Part shown: positions 40,326-50,687 of the stretch, in pieces
How positions within the stretch are numbered: position 1 is the first letter of the stretch
Layout: each line of letters opens with the position of its first letter
DNA from: Asparagopsis taxiformis
Taxonomy: Eukaryota > Rhodophyta > Florideophyceae > Bonnemaisoniales > Bonnemaisoniaceae
Assembly (NCBI GenBank): GCA_030407315.1
Contig: JALQPE010002695.1
Location: 1 to 64,000, forward strand
DNA length: 64,000 nucleotides
Direction of reading: 5' to 3'
Position numbers and translations under genes: made by a program
Notes under the pieces: generated by a model
The model's database searches: none
What the model saw: the letters and a program-made list of their open reading frames with translations, nothing else
Told to the model about the DNA's origin: nothing

Positions 40326-43300
40326 ATGGCTCAACAATCCCCCAACGCTTTCGACCGCCAGGTGCGCTCTGCCAGCCGCCGTGACAACGATTCTCCCACT
40401 CCTTCTCCCTCTCCTTCTCCCTCTCCTTCTCCTTCTCTGGCCCCCCCTGTCCCCATGGACGTTTGCGAAGCTGCTGCAGCGCTGACCCAGCTCAGCCCAG
40501 CACCTAAGCCCGTCCCCTCCCCCCCTTCCGCTTCCGATCCCGCGGTTGTCCCGACAATCGACGCTGGCGTTCCCGCAACTCCGCTTCCGGCTCAATCTGC
40601 CGAAGCGGCGCCAGCCGTCGAGGGATCTGGTGCTCCTCTGCCTAGCTCGCCTGCTCCGGACATGATCATCGCGTCCGGCAGCGACTTGGCAGAGGATGCG
40701 GAGAAGGTCGATGATCACAACGCTCGTGACATCGTACCGAACAAGCCTCTCCGCAGCACCAGGCTGGCCTACCCTGGCACAGTGCCCATCCCGGTGGATG
40801 TGGACTACGACATAAGTCCGGAGAGCTGCCGAAACATTCCAGTCTTCATTTCCCCCCTGGATGTTTCTCCTCCGGCAGTCGTGTCCAGGGTGGTCAGGCC
40901 GCATCGCGTTGATGAGTTGAAGAAAACGTTTCTCACTCAGGGATTTTCCGTGATTGCTTCACGCGTGTCCGTCTGCGAGGTGATTGATTCCAATGCAAAA
41001 GTACGACTGCAATATGTCGATGGATCTCACCGAGTGACCGCGTTGAAGGCCATTCTCGAGTCGGCTGGACCTGCTCCTGCGAAGGACAGTCCAGAGTGGG
41101 AGGAGTTTGTCAAGTCTGACATCTACCGTCGCTTTGGAACTATTCCAGTCGACTTTCTCCTCCCACCGACTCGGCTTGGCCGGGATGTCTTCTGCTCCGA
41201 AGAAGTACTCCCGCTTTCACGGCTGATGAACTTCCACACCCACAATGTCAGCGAGGTAACAGTTGCTGACAATGTGTGCTCTGTGATGGAGTTCATCAAT
41301 ATCCACCGCCTGGGAAAGAAGAAGATCGAGCCGACCGTTCAATACATTAAAGAACGGAAAGCGCTGAGCTGGATTCGTCCGAGACAGCTCATGCGCTACG
41401 TCTCGATCGCGCGAGGGTTCAAGACCATTGAAAGCCCTGCTTTCAAGTACTGGTCGAGCATCCCGAACAGGCCGGAGTTCGTGCAGTTCTCTTCGACCGA
41501 GGATCTGGCTGGTTGTACGGTGAACTTGTTGTTCAATGGGTCGTTCAGGAGTGCTCCGGATGTGCAGAAGTGTTTCATCCTGGAGATGACGGCGCGCTAC
41601 ACTTGTAGCCGTCGGTCGGCCGGGCTGAAACCGTACTCGGTTGGTACCATTGGGCAGGAATGGATTGCTGGTTTGTTGGAAATCTTCGGGTACGTGAAGG
41701 AGGTGGCCGAGTACTGGAACGTGTCGGATGTGTTGAGGATGCTGGATGGGTCAATTCCCAGCCGGGGTGACCCGAGCAAGAGCTTCGACATTCGCTCGCG
41801 CGTTGTCGAAGTTCTTGCTCAGATGGTCCCCAAGAAGGGGTGCTGGGCAGACTTCCGTCCCAAGGAAGGCCCCCCCGATGGTTACAGTTACGAAAATATT
41901 TTTCCCCGTAAGAAGTCTGTCTTCGGGAAGGACGCCAGGAAAATGCTCCTGCGCGTCACTGGGTACCGCGACATGCAAATGCGGAAACGCTTTCACGCGA
42001 TGTACCCAGACATCCCACATGCTGCGCTCCCAGCCACATGTGGTGATGATGCCCCCATCCCTTCCTCTTCCAATTCCTTGCCCATCCCTTCATCCTCCAT
42101 TCCTTTGCCCCCACCACCTCAACTGGAATCTTCCAGCAATTCCGAGGTTGCCCCTGTTCCTGTCTCTACCCCTGCCGTGTCGGCATCCTCCCCTGCGGTG
42201 ACCCCGGTCAAGCCGACTGCGCGTGGTCCCCAGGATGGCAGCGAACGCTCTGGTCCAGTTTCCCACGCCGGGACTGGTACCCCCAACCGTCCTGTCCAAG
42301 CCGCGCAGGAGCAGGTCTCACCGGCTTCGCAGCCTGAGCCTGCGACTCCGGCTGCCGAGCAGCACCCTGCTGCTCCGGCCCCCGCTGTCGAAGCTTCCCG
42401 TTCTGCATCTGCTAGCAGTTCGGGAAGCTCCAGCGATGACAGTTTCGTCCCTTCACCATCCGGTGGGGTTGGACAGAAGACGGTTGCGAGGATTTCGACG
42501 GAGGGCCCTACTCCCGAGAATGTGGTCGAGGGCAGCAGTGCGAAGGGCGGTGCAGATCCTGACGAAGATGTCATTGAAGTCAGTGATTCTGCACCGCCCG
42601 GAGTGGAAACTTCTGGGAGGAAAGTGATGCCCAGAAGGAGTACCCGCCTGCAAGCGAGTCGTTCCGGTCGTGGTGGAACGGCGGGTGGTGCTGTGGAGGT
42701 CGTCGAGCTGGAGAGCGCCCCCGAGGATGCGGGTGAAAACTCCATCCTCGGGAAGCGTAACTTGGAAGCCGCTTCTGCGACGCCCGAGCCTTCTACCAAA
42801 AAGAGAAGGCTCGGTGAGACTTCATCAAAGTCGTCGTCAAAGAAATCCAAGTCGGCTTCCCGAGGTCGCTCTCGGGAGCCGGTTCTCCAGTTCGACGACG
42901 CCCAGGAGAATCCCATTCCCGACAGCATCGTCGATGAGAATGTGGCCGCCGTTCTCCCCAGCGCAATTGCGTCTGGCAGCCGGATGAAGTACTATATGGA
43001 AAGTACGACGGTGGAGACGGTTCGGGCGGAAATGAGGGCGGCAGCATTCCAGGCAGCTGCATCGCCGGGTGCTGAGGATACGGTGGTGGACAGGTACTTT
43101 GCGGTGAAGAAGGCATTGTTGGAAAACTTGGGGGTTATTGTTATGGAAGGCCTGTTGGCATCGTCCACGGCTGGTAATGCGACGCATGAGTTGTTCGGTC
43201 ACTTCGCTAGGCAGTTCCCGCTGGTTGAGGAGGTTGAAAAACCCTCCCAGCAGTCTGATTCTAACGATGACGACAGGGAGCCACAGGACGAGCCGCCAGC

Positions 43301-43972
43301 TTTCGCAAAGCCCGGCTTCGATCCTTCGCCGTGGCAGTTCATCCACAACGTGGGTGATGCGAAGGACCGCATCGATGGTGGTCGTGGGCGCCTCTCTCTG
43401 CCGCGGCGTGAGTTGTGCGACAAGTTGGAGGAGGGGAATTTGGAGATGTATAAGAACAAGTTGGTGGCAGAGCTTGCTCTTGGTGTTTGTGCGGAGTTCT
43501 TGAAGTTGGGAATGGAGGGTGAGGATCCTGTCTTCTTCCCGAAGACAGGATTGCGGCTGCTTCTTACAGCAGATGGGGCTGCGGACCAGGATGGGCACAC
43601 GGACTTCAAGGTAGCGACGAATAGTGTTGGAAGTCCTACCAGTCTCCATCATATTTCATGATGTCGAGCGGAGCCGATGGGTTCTCTATAGTAGTTGCCC
43701 CTTATAGTCATGTATGCCTGGCCAATCCGGACGCCGATATGTGGAAGGTTCCCCCTCTCATCTTTTGGGTGCCACCCTATTCCGTATTGGTTGGTCGCGG
43801 TGACCTTTACCATTACGGGGTCGGCTTCAGCCGAGGAGATCTTCCTGCAGGCGAGAAGTTAGTCTATGGCCTGCCCACGCGCGGCCACATCTACTTGAAG
43901 ACGGAGAAGGACGTCCTCACGGACCACATCCACACCGTCGAATATTACAAGTACGATAGGAGCAATAGATAG
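40326..43972 (+). CDS. ParB-like / 2OG-Fe(II) dioxygenase fusion protein 2 (frameshift near the end)
   Basis: I start at the ATG at 40326 (CAATGG); upstream codons in the frame have no ATG. Residues about 17-45 hold a Ser-Pro repeat encoded by CTCCTTCTCC units. A ParB-like domain follows at about 180-245 with VVSRVVRPHRV and VDGSHRV (DGSHR 232-236), then VADNVCSVMEF. A long Pro/Ser/Ala-rich disordered linker with acidic and basic patches (KKSKSASRGRSREP) leads to the dioxygenase core: LLLTADG, HTDF (H1091, D1093), MMSSGADGF, VPPYSVLV and LYHYGVG. The frame shifts near 43640 between HTDF and MMSSGADGF; the second part runs to the TAG at 43972. A one-base deletion explains this. Alternatively 43611-43642 (GT...AG, 32 bp) could be a very short intron, since its removal restores the frame. 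Compare the gene at 35651. Confidence 0.75.
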
Positions 43973-44447
43973 CATATCAGAAGTATTAAAACCTATACTA
44001 CTGTTCCCTGCTATAAAGTTCTGTCTTTCTCATCTCAACATTGTTACCTTAGCCCACTTTTCAGTTCTCATCTATACATCTGTCCTTCATCTCATAGTTT
44101 AGTGCTACTCAGCAGATTGCTTGCTACTTTTTAATATTAGTCTACAACGTTATATGATTTTACTAGCTAGGCCGTAGGGGGAGACTAGTTTCAACCCTTG
44201 ACAACGCGCAGATTTCGACTACGAGAGCCGTCACTGTGATAAATTATTTGTAGAATTTTCGTCTATCTTCCCACCTACACTAGGCTACCTATATATATAC
44301 AGGGTATAACCTGAACAGAGACCACGTGAGGTAAAATACTCCTGAGAGCTGCTCACAGCCGTACAGACCTTTGCTGAGCAATTTACCCGACTTCAAACTT
44401 CGCTTCTTACCTTTACCAAGATGAGAGAAGGACGAAACTCCCTGCTG
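43973..44447. other. 3' flank of the second ParB-2OG gene
   Basis: A T/C-rich non-coding spacer of 475 bp. I see no gene in it. Confidence 0.35.
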
Positions 44448-44796
44448 CTTACAGCCGAAGCCGTTTACCAGGGTTCCTTACAGCAAAGTCATCGTACGAT
44501 GACTTTGCTGTAAGGAACCGTTTCCTTGCAGTGGCCGAAGAATTTTTTACCGGGTAAAAAATCAGCAAGAATTTTACCGGGTAAAAAATTGTGGCCGCTG
44601 TAATGATTTGCTTTCTTACAGCAAAGTCATCGTTACGATGACTTTGCTGTAAGAAAACGTTTCATTACAGCGGCCACAATTTTTTTACCCGGTAAAGAAA
44701 TCATGGCTGCTGTAATGATTTGTTTTCTTACAGCAAAGTCATCGTAACGATGACTTTGCTGTCAGCATCCCCGGTAAACGGCCCGCACTGTAATGG
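44448..44796. repeat. palindromic repeat cluster D
   Basis: It contains three palindromes (44477-44514, 44615-44653, 44727-44765) with interleaved TTTACCCGGTAAA palindromes. It begins GCTTACAGCCGAAGCCGTTT and ends GTAAACGGCCCGCACTGTAA, near-inverted copies of each other. Long stretches are the same as in cluster A, so these spread by recent copying. Confidence 0.9.
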
Positions 44797-45069
44797 GGTG
44801 ACTGCTTCTCCTACATCGCTCTCTTACTGGTGTTCTACATGCTGCGTTGCTACACAATTTCGCACTCACATCTTTCTAGTTTCTCTCCTTTTCGTATCCA
44901 TAGGTATAGCAGTAGAAAAGTGGATAGTTTGCACTCCAGGCCGCAGATGCCTTCCTGCAGTCATGTCACGATTGTTGTAGTGTAGTCTATAATATCTAGC
45001 GCTCTTGGAAGATGATGCACAGTCTATTGTCTCTGTCAATGCGTGTTTACTCAAATCTATCAAAGTAGC
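44797..45069. other. spacer between cluster D and the SET-fusion gene
   Basis: Non-coding; it must hold the 3' end signals of the minus-strand gene ending at 45070. Confidence 0.3.
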
Positions 45070-48000
45070 TCAGTTAGCTGGCCAATATTTTCTACCATAG
45101 TCAGCAAATATCTCCTCATCAGCTTCAACGTCTCTGGTCAGAACGACCTTGACAGCATGGGGATTCTTGATATTCGAAGCAAAGTCCGGTTTGTCTATGG
45201 CATCGCCTTGTCGAAACTCGGCTGACTGTGTTCGACTCACCTCGGTCGCTTTCTCCGTTCCGTCAATGACCCGACAATCATTGAGGTAGCTGGTACAATT
45301 ATAGACCGCTGGAACGAGCCAGACCTTCCGAACAGGTGCACCCCTCCCTATGTACGTGGTTTCCAATTCCATGTTGTAGTCCTGGAACCTCTCTCCTGTG
45401 CACCCAAATCCTTCCGGGCCGTACATCACTGATCTCTGCGGTTCCGAGTCTCGAATCTTCGCATAGAAAATCGTCCCGTTGTACCAGCCAATGACCGTCC
45501 CCTTCTTCAGTTTCTTCGCCGCGAATACGCCAAACCCACCACCTCTTACCTCCGATTGCGAAACATAGACACCGTAGAATGCGGCATCAGCAGCCAGAAT
45601 CGCGTCCGGGTCTATGCTCCAAAACGAGTGCATGTCCTCGGCCGGCCACTGGTCCATAGGCACCCCGCTCAATCTGTGAAGCATAGACCCGTCCTTCTTC
45701 ATTGACGCAACGAACACAAGCAGATGGTTCGGCAATGCTGTCACAGCAGGTAAACCTTCTGGTGCATCTGAGATGTGCTTCTGACGAAGCCTTGGAGCTT
45801 TTCCTGTGACCGGTACCGACTCGTCCCCAAGAATACTCTCCACCTCACGCTGCAAGATCCCCCCATATCGCCCGGCTTTCACCTCACTGACGAAAGCATG
45901 CAGTATCCACTCCTGCGATGCATCGTGGCACCTTTTTTCCTTCTCACACCCAATGAACCGACGATACGTACCATCCCTCAACGTCATACACGCTATGGCT
46001 GTGCTGTATGTTCCCGAGAAGAAATCCATCACGATATCGTTCTGCTTCGAAAATCGTTCCAGAAGCTCACGAAGAGTGGTCAACGCCTTCTGCTCATGGC
46101 GCAGTCGGTTGTTCTGCCCATCGTATTGAGCTTCACCAGCCGACAACCTCGGAACGTTGTCAATCGCGTTGGTGAACCCAGGGTGCCTCGATATGTCCGG
46201 ATTGTGCAACCTGTAATCCACCATATCGTATGCAGCCATACCCTTCCCCCGCTTATACGCATGGATAACGAAATCGTGCATATTATGCAGTGTGCACGTT
46301 TTCGTCGATGGATTGGACGTAAAGCTGTGTGGTCGGCGAGATAGCACGACTGGAACACTGTCCACAATCATCTTGCCAGGCTCGGCATTTCTGATTGCAT
46401 CCATCCATGCCACGAGTTGGCGCACGCTGGAATAGATTAGAGCATGACCGCCAGGCCGAAGAACTCGAACTATTTCACACGCAACACTCGCCAACTCTTC
46501 CGGCTCCAGAATATCGTACTCCGAGTTTTCTCTGCCGCCTTCCCGCCTCGTGTTGAATGGAGGATCAGTGAGCACAAGCTGAACACTGTCCTCCAACACG
46601 CCATCTTCCAGGAAACTAATTTTGTCCTCCACCTCTTTGGCTACATCAGTGGCGTCACAATTCACAGTGTGAATGTAACGCCCCATCACAGCTTCCAGCT
46701 TGGTGACATATTCCGGCTTGGTTTCCTTTCCGACGTCAACGAGCGGTGCTTCTGTAGGCGATACAGTGTCAACCTCCATAGCGTCATCCTCGGCCGCACC
46801 TTCTCTTGTTGCTGTTTCGCTAGCAACCGCCGCATTATCGTCCTCTCCACCACCGCGCTCCAGCCTAGCCTTCTTCCTCTGTGGCTCCAGACTATCCTCT
46901 TCTATATCCTCGCTGCCATTGTTTGGCACTGCTGCGGATATTTCCATCTGCGCAGGTGCACCTTCAAGGATGCCAGGCTCGGGCGTATCCTCAAGACTGT
47001 GCAACTCATCCATGGTCAGAGGAAGCTTTCGTTGCTCTCGGGTTCGCAATAACCAAGCCTTCAGCCTCCTCTGACCATCCAGGGCATGAGACGTGTTCAA
47101 CTTGGCTCGCATGAACGAGTTCAAGCCGAACTTGTCAGGAGTGTCGAAAAGCAAGGCTCGAAGTCTCTGCATCAGCTGACCACGCTCGGCGAACACATTC
47201 ACCTCAGTGACACATTGGCGTATCGACAGCAGGAAGGCGCTTGTCAATGATCGCAGCCTTGCATCCACAGCCACTGGAAGGTCGGCACAGAACCCGTTTT
47301 CACTGTCTACAGTTTTCGGGACAATGGTCAGGTTTTTCCGATGCTCCTCGACCGCGCAGCCATCAGACCGATTCGGGAGTGACCTGAAGCAAAGGCTCGC
47401 AGGATCGAATACCATGAACGGCCAGCACATCGATTCAACATCCTCATACCCCAACACTCTTGCCCCGGTATCCCACGCAGCTAACACACGGTCGACAACA
47501 AATCCAAGCTGGTTGGCTTGCGCACTGGATGTTGCAATTCCAACCATTCCACCACCACCAATGGCCCCGGATGTGGCTCTGGCCCGCCTAGATGGCACAC
47601 TGCCCATCTCCTTACTGCGAATAGCCAAGATACACTGGCACATCATAACCATCAGCCTCCTGAACCGCTTCTGGCTAGCCTGCAAAGAATCTTGCATGTC
47701 GGATGTAGCGCCGTCTAGAAAGTACCTGCTCGAAAGCAGTTCGCGGTTCAGTGGAGAGGACAATTCTCCGCGGGGTGTCTTGCCAAACATTTCGACGGCA
47801 CGAGAACTAGTCACCCCCACCTGTTTCGGAAACTCAACCATCCTCGGAGAATCACCCATCTCTGCATTGAGTCCCCATGCATGACAAAACATTTGCCACA
47901 GACGCAAATCAATCGCACTCGAATCTTCTGCTCGGTGATACGGCCGAAGCACAGCCAGGATAGACATGCATGAGCTGTACTGCGGTTTACCACTCAGGCT

Positions 48001-48537
48001 TGAAGCAATTTGGCCGCTTGGATCGCAGGACTTGATCCAGCCCAACACATCGGCCATCCTCACAGACGAAATATGAGCGTACTTGTCCTTTCCGTTTTGG
48101 ACCCAGTACTCGTCTCTGAGATCAACGGCGATCATCAGATACTCAACAAACATCATGCGCCTTTGCAGGCCTGCAATGTCGTTGGATGTCGTCGCTCTCA
48201 CACGGTCCAGCACAACAGCAGTACTGCTGTTGGTGTCCGCCACGATAGACTCTTCTCGCATAGGAATCGTAACGCCAGGAGGAAAGACGCCCTTCTCCAT
48301 TCCACGTACAATTGCCATGCAGCGGTGCGCTCCATCCAATATCTCCAGAACGCCTTCTCGAAACCTGCCAGTCACGGGATGAGCTGTGTCATAACCGCTG
48401 TTGCGAATGCTCTCCATGAGCGCTTCCACATGACTTGCATCAACATCGCGAATCGATACGAATTTGCTGACTTGATTGGGGTCGATGAACACCCATCCGT
48501 CGTGCTTTTCACCGTGATTGTGGAACGTTCCTTCCAT
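45070..48537 (-). CDS. ParB-like / DNA amino-methyltransferase / SET-domain fusion protein
   Basis: The ATG at 48537 (GCCATGG) gives about 1155 residues, with no breaks. Domain 1 (about 15-80) is ParB-like with ILDGAHR (68-72). A helical middle region and an NLS-like PQRKKARLERG (about 552-562) follow. Domain 2 (about 610-890) is a methyltransferase: VQLVLTDPPFN (DPPF 658-661), VLRPGGHALIY, then IVMDFFSGTYSTA (about 836-847), the AdoMet-binding motif, and GCEKEKR. Motif IV before motif I is the beta-class amino-methyltransferase order, so N6-adenine or N4-cytosine is the expected target. Domain 3 (about 995-1150) is a SET domain: GGGFGVFA, GTVIGWYNG, YNCTSYLND in place of the usual NHxC..N, and DEEIFADYGRKYW, which carries the catalytic Tyr. 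The protein could link DNA methylation and protein-lysine methylation on ParB-bound DNA. Only the function is inferred; the domain order is visible. Confidence 0.85.
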   Translation of the reverse strand: MEGTFHNHGEKHDGWVFIDPNQVSKFVSIRDVDASHVEALMESIRNSGYDTAHPVTGRFREGVLEILDGAHRCMAIVRGMEKGVFPPGVTIPMREESIVADTNSSTAVVLDRVRATTSNDIAGLQRRMMFVEYLMIAVDLRDEYWVQNGKDKYAHISSVRMADVLGWIKSCDPSGQIASSLSGKPQYSSCMSILAVLRPYHRAEDSSAIDLRLWQMFCHAWGLNAEMGDSPRMVEFPKQVGVTSSRAVEMFGKTPRGELSSPLNRELLSSRYFLDGATSDMQDSLQASQKRFRRLMVMMCQCILAIRSKEMGSVPSRRARATSGAIGGGGMVGIATSSAQANQLGFVVDRVLAAWDTGARVLGYEDVESMCWPFMVFDPASLCFRSLPNRSDGCAVEEHRKNLTIVPKTVDSENGFCADLPVAVDARLRSLTSAFLLSIRQCVTEVNVFAERGQLMQRLRALLFDTPDKFGLNSFMRAKLNTSHALDGQRRLKAWLLRTREQRKLPLTMDELHSLEDTPEPGILEGAPAQMEISAAVPNNGSEDIEEDSLEPQRKKARLERGGGEDDNAAVASETATREGAAEDDAMEVDTVSPTEAPLVDVGKETKPEYVTKLEAVMGRYIHTVNCDATDVAKEVEDKISFLEDGVLEDSVQLVLTDPPFNTRREGGRENSEYDILEPEELASVACEIVRVLRPGGHALIYSSVRQLVAWMDAIRNAEPGKMIVDSVPVVLSRRPHSFTSNPSTKTCTLHNMHDFVIHAYKRGKGMAAYDMVDYRLHNPDISRHPGFTNAIDNVPRLSAGEAQYDGQNNRLRHEQKALTTLRELLERFSKQNDIVMDFFSGTYSTAIACMTLRDGTYRRFIGCEKEKRCHDASQEWILHAFVSEVKAGRYGGILQREVESILGDESVPVTGKAPRLRQKHISDAPEGLPAVTALPNHLLVFVASMKKDGSMLHRLSGVPMDQWPAEDMHSFWSIDPDAILAADAAFYGVYVSQSEVRGGGFGVFAAKKLKKGTVIGWYNGTIFYAKIRDSEPQRSVMYGPEGFGCTGERFQDYNMELETTYIGRGAPVRKVWLVPAVYNCTSYLNDCRVIDGTEKATEVSRTQSAEFRQGDAIDKPDFASNIKNPHAVKVVLTRDVEADEEIFADYGRKYWPAN

Positions 48538-49050
48538 GGCGAACAAAGGTAGAGTTTTTAAGAAAGGGATAGTTGGTTGCTGCTTGACCAGGGTGGCGCA
48601 AAGCAGAAGTTGGTTGTTTAAAACAAAGTGTCAGCGAGTGGTAGCACTTCGGTGGCTGTTTCCTTTCCACCCCTGTCCGAACCTTTACAAGATAACTACA
48701 TCGACTGTTAGCTCAATAATCAATGTAATACTAAAGTAATACTCAAAATATTTTTCCATGCAATTTATTGGGCCCCGTAACATCTCTAAGCGTATCTTTG
48801 TAGTCCAATCGTATGCATCCGACATTCACTTCTAGAACGATTATTCACATCAAATTTTATGCTGCAATCAGTTCATGGCAGACATCATCCACACTGACGT
48901 GTCAATTTTGTCAATTGTCCATTCTATTTCTACACCACCTAAACATCTCTTCTGGACCTTTCCAATCCTCCTAGTATATACTACTCTTTAGCAGAAGGTA
49001 ACGGTTAGGCTTTCACTAATACAACAATTCTATCCCATAGCTATCCCAAC
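48538..49050. promoter_or_regulatory. divergent intergenic region
   Basis: These 513 bp separate the ATGs of two genes read in opposite directions, so a shared bidirectional promoter is likely. The middle is A/T-rich. No specific box is assigned. Confidence 0.4.
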
Positions 49051-50412
49051 ATGCTTCCTCTCGCTCCAAACGACGTTATAGAAGTTCAATGGGAACTTCG
49101 GCCGTTTGGGAGGAAACGAAAAATTGTGTGGTGGTCTGCAATCGTCAAGGAAATTACTCAGGTCAAGACTGAAACAGACCCATTCCTCCATGCATTGCTC
49201 GAATACAAAGCTGAATATGGTTTCGACTCTACCCTTTCTCAAGTCAAGATTTCAGATCGTAACGAGCTCGTCGACAAGGATTCCGGAAGGGTTCTCCCGT
49301 GGCGAAGTGGTGAGCTTCGCAGTATGGACTCACCTGCATCCCCAGCAGAGAGAGACCCGGACTACGGCATTGACCACACTCGCCACCGCCACCGCGGCAT
49401 CCTTCAAGATTGCACTGCGGATCAAATGAAGAAGACCATAGCAGAAATGCTGGCAAGATTGGAAAAGCTGGAGTCAGCTGCCAAACATCCTCTTCCCCCT
49501 CCATTCGATTCCAACAGCTCCATGACCTCCTCTGCTCTGACTGTATGTAGCATTCTGTTTCAGAAGCTTGGTGTGTACACGGACAAGCCCCTCTCCCTCC
49601 GGATGACAAAATCCGAGCACTCCAGGGGAATGCGACAAACATCGCAAGAAGAAATCAGAGTACAGGCTGACTGCTCCCTTGCTCAATTCCGCACTATTGC
49701 CATTCAATGCAAGGCGAAAGAGAATCGTGACGTTCTCTTCCAGCCGTCCTTTGAGGACATCACCTTTCCCTCTGGAAATGAGTCGGATCTTTCCATCATT
49801 TTCCCCACCTTTCAGGCACTATGTGACTCCATAGGTACCTCGCAACACGGGTTCCAGAAAATATTGGTGAAGAGCAGGGCGGAACGCGATGGAGGCAGCT
49901 CATCGATTGTCCGAATTTTAGGAAATCTAGTCGACGTTGATTGCTCTCATGATGCTCCTTCTTCCGCATTTCTCGTCGGCTCATCTGCTTACGTCCTGTC
50001 CAGCCCAGACCAACGTATGACAGTTCTTTGCAGAGACTCCTACGAGTTTGACCATGTCAACAATACATTTTTACATCCCCTATGTCTTAGCCAACTATCA
50101 CAGTCTAGCATCGTGGACTCTTTCCACCTACGTGATAAGGCTACTGTTACTTATGGAGCAACGTTTTCGTTACTGTGGAGACGTATTCAGCGCCGAGCTT
50201 GTTACAGCACTTTCCAGCCTCTATCAACCGCAGAGACGTTTGGTACACTACATCTACGCTTACCTTGCTGTATTTTCAGTGGTACTACTACATGCCAGGA
50301 GCTTGAAGACATTGGCTATGAGGCTATCTCTCGTCTTGGCTTCAATGCGGATTCAGACACTACCCACCCACCCTCTCCTCCACCTGCCACCTGCAGTCCG
50401 GAGCAAAAATGA
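49051..50412 (+). CDS. protein of unknown function, possible Tudor-like N-terminus
   Basis: This is an open frame of 453 residues from ATG 49051 to TGA. I do not recognise the family. Residues about 5-90 (NDVIEVQWELRPFGRKRKIVWWSAIVKE...) have the strand-rich, WW-containing look of a Tudor/Agenet-type chromatin-binding barrel, a weak resemblance. A short helix (MKKTIAEMLARLEKLES) could form a coiled coil. The rest is mixed strand/helix with FGTLHLRLPCCIF near the end and a Pro-rich tail. It diverges from the methyltransferase-SET gene and converges on the coiled-coil gene, so it is part of the transposon cargo. Confidence 0.6.
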   Translation: MLPLAPNDVIEVQWELRPFGRKRKIVWWSAIVKEITQVKTETDPFLHALLEYKAEYGFDSTLSQVKISDRNELVDKDSGRVLPWRSGELRSMDSPASPAERDPDYGIDHTRHRHRGILQDCTADQMKKTIAEMLARLEKLESAAKHPLPPPFDSNSSMTSSALTVCSILFQKLGVYTDKPLSLRMTKSEHSRGMRQTSQEEIRVQADCSLAQFRTIAIQCKAKENRDVLFQPSFEDITFPSGNESDLSIIFPTFQALCDSIGTSQHGFQKILVKSRAERDGGSSSIVRILGNLVDVDCSHDAPSSAFLVGSSAYVLSSPDQRMTVLCRDSYEFDHVNNTFLHPLCLSQLSQSSIVDSFHLRDKATVTYGATFSLLWRRIQRRACYSTFQPLSTAETFGTLHLRLPCCIFSGTTTCQELEDIGYEAISRLGFNADSDTTHPPSPPPATCSPEQK

Positions 50413-50687
50413 TAAAGCACACCTATCCGTAGTTATCCTGTTCCTGGGTATTCCATTCTAGAGCTCCTGTGGCCATCAATTTCTAGTAAAGACGGATACC
50501 CTCGCCCCTTCCTACTTCGACTATTCCACTACCTGTCTCTGCGCTTTTCCTTCGACTTGACACTATCGTCTGACTGGTTTCCTGATGTCTCGCATCTATC
50601 TACTTCCATCTATTACAAAATTCAACTCAACAGAAATTTTATTTCTTCATTCTTCGTCTACTACACCGAAACTGGTTTCATCCGATA
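50413..50687. other. convergent 3' spacer
   Basis: A short non-coding region lies between two convergent genes. Nothing specific is seen. Confidence 0.3.

Noticed and set aside
41746..43652. Several open frames opposite or out of frame with the second ParB-2OG gene
   Set aside because: They are shadows of a GC-rich, low-complexity coding region and encode no recognisable domain.
46444..47884. Plus-strand open frames over the methyltransferase-SET gene
   Set aside because: They lie antisense to a continuous frame with clear domains and have no domain of their own.
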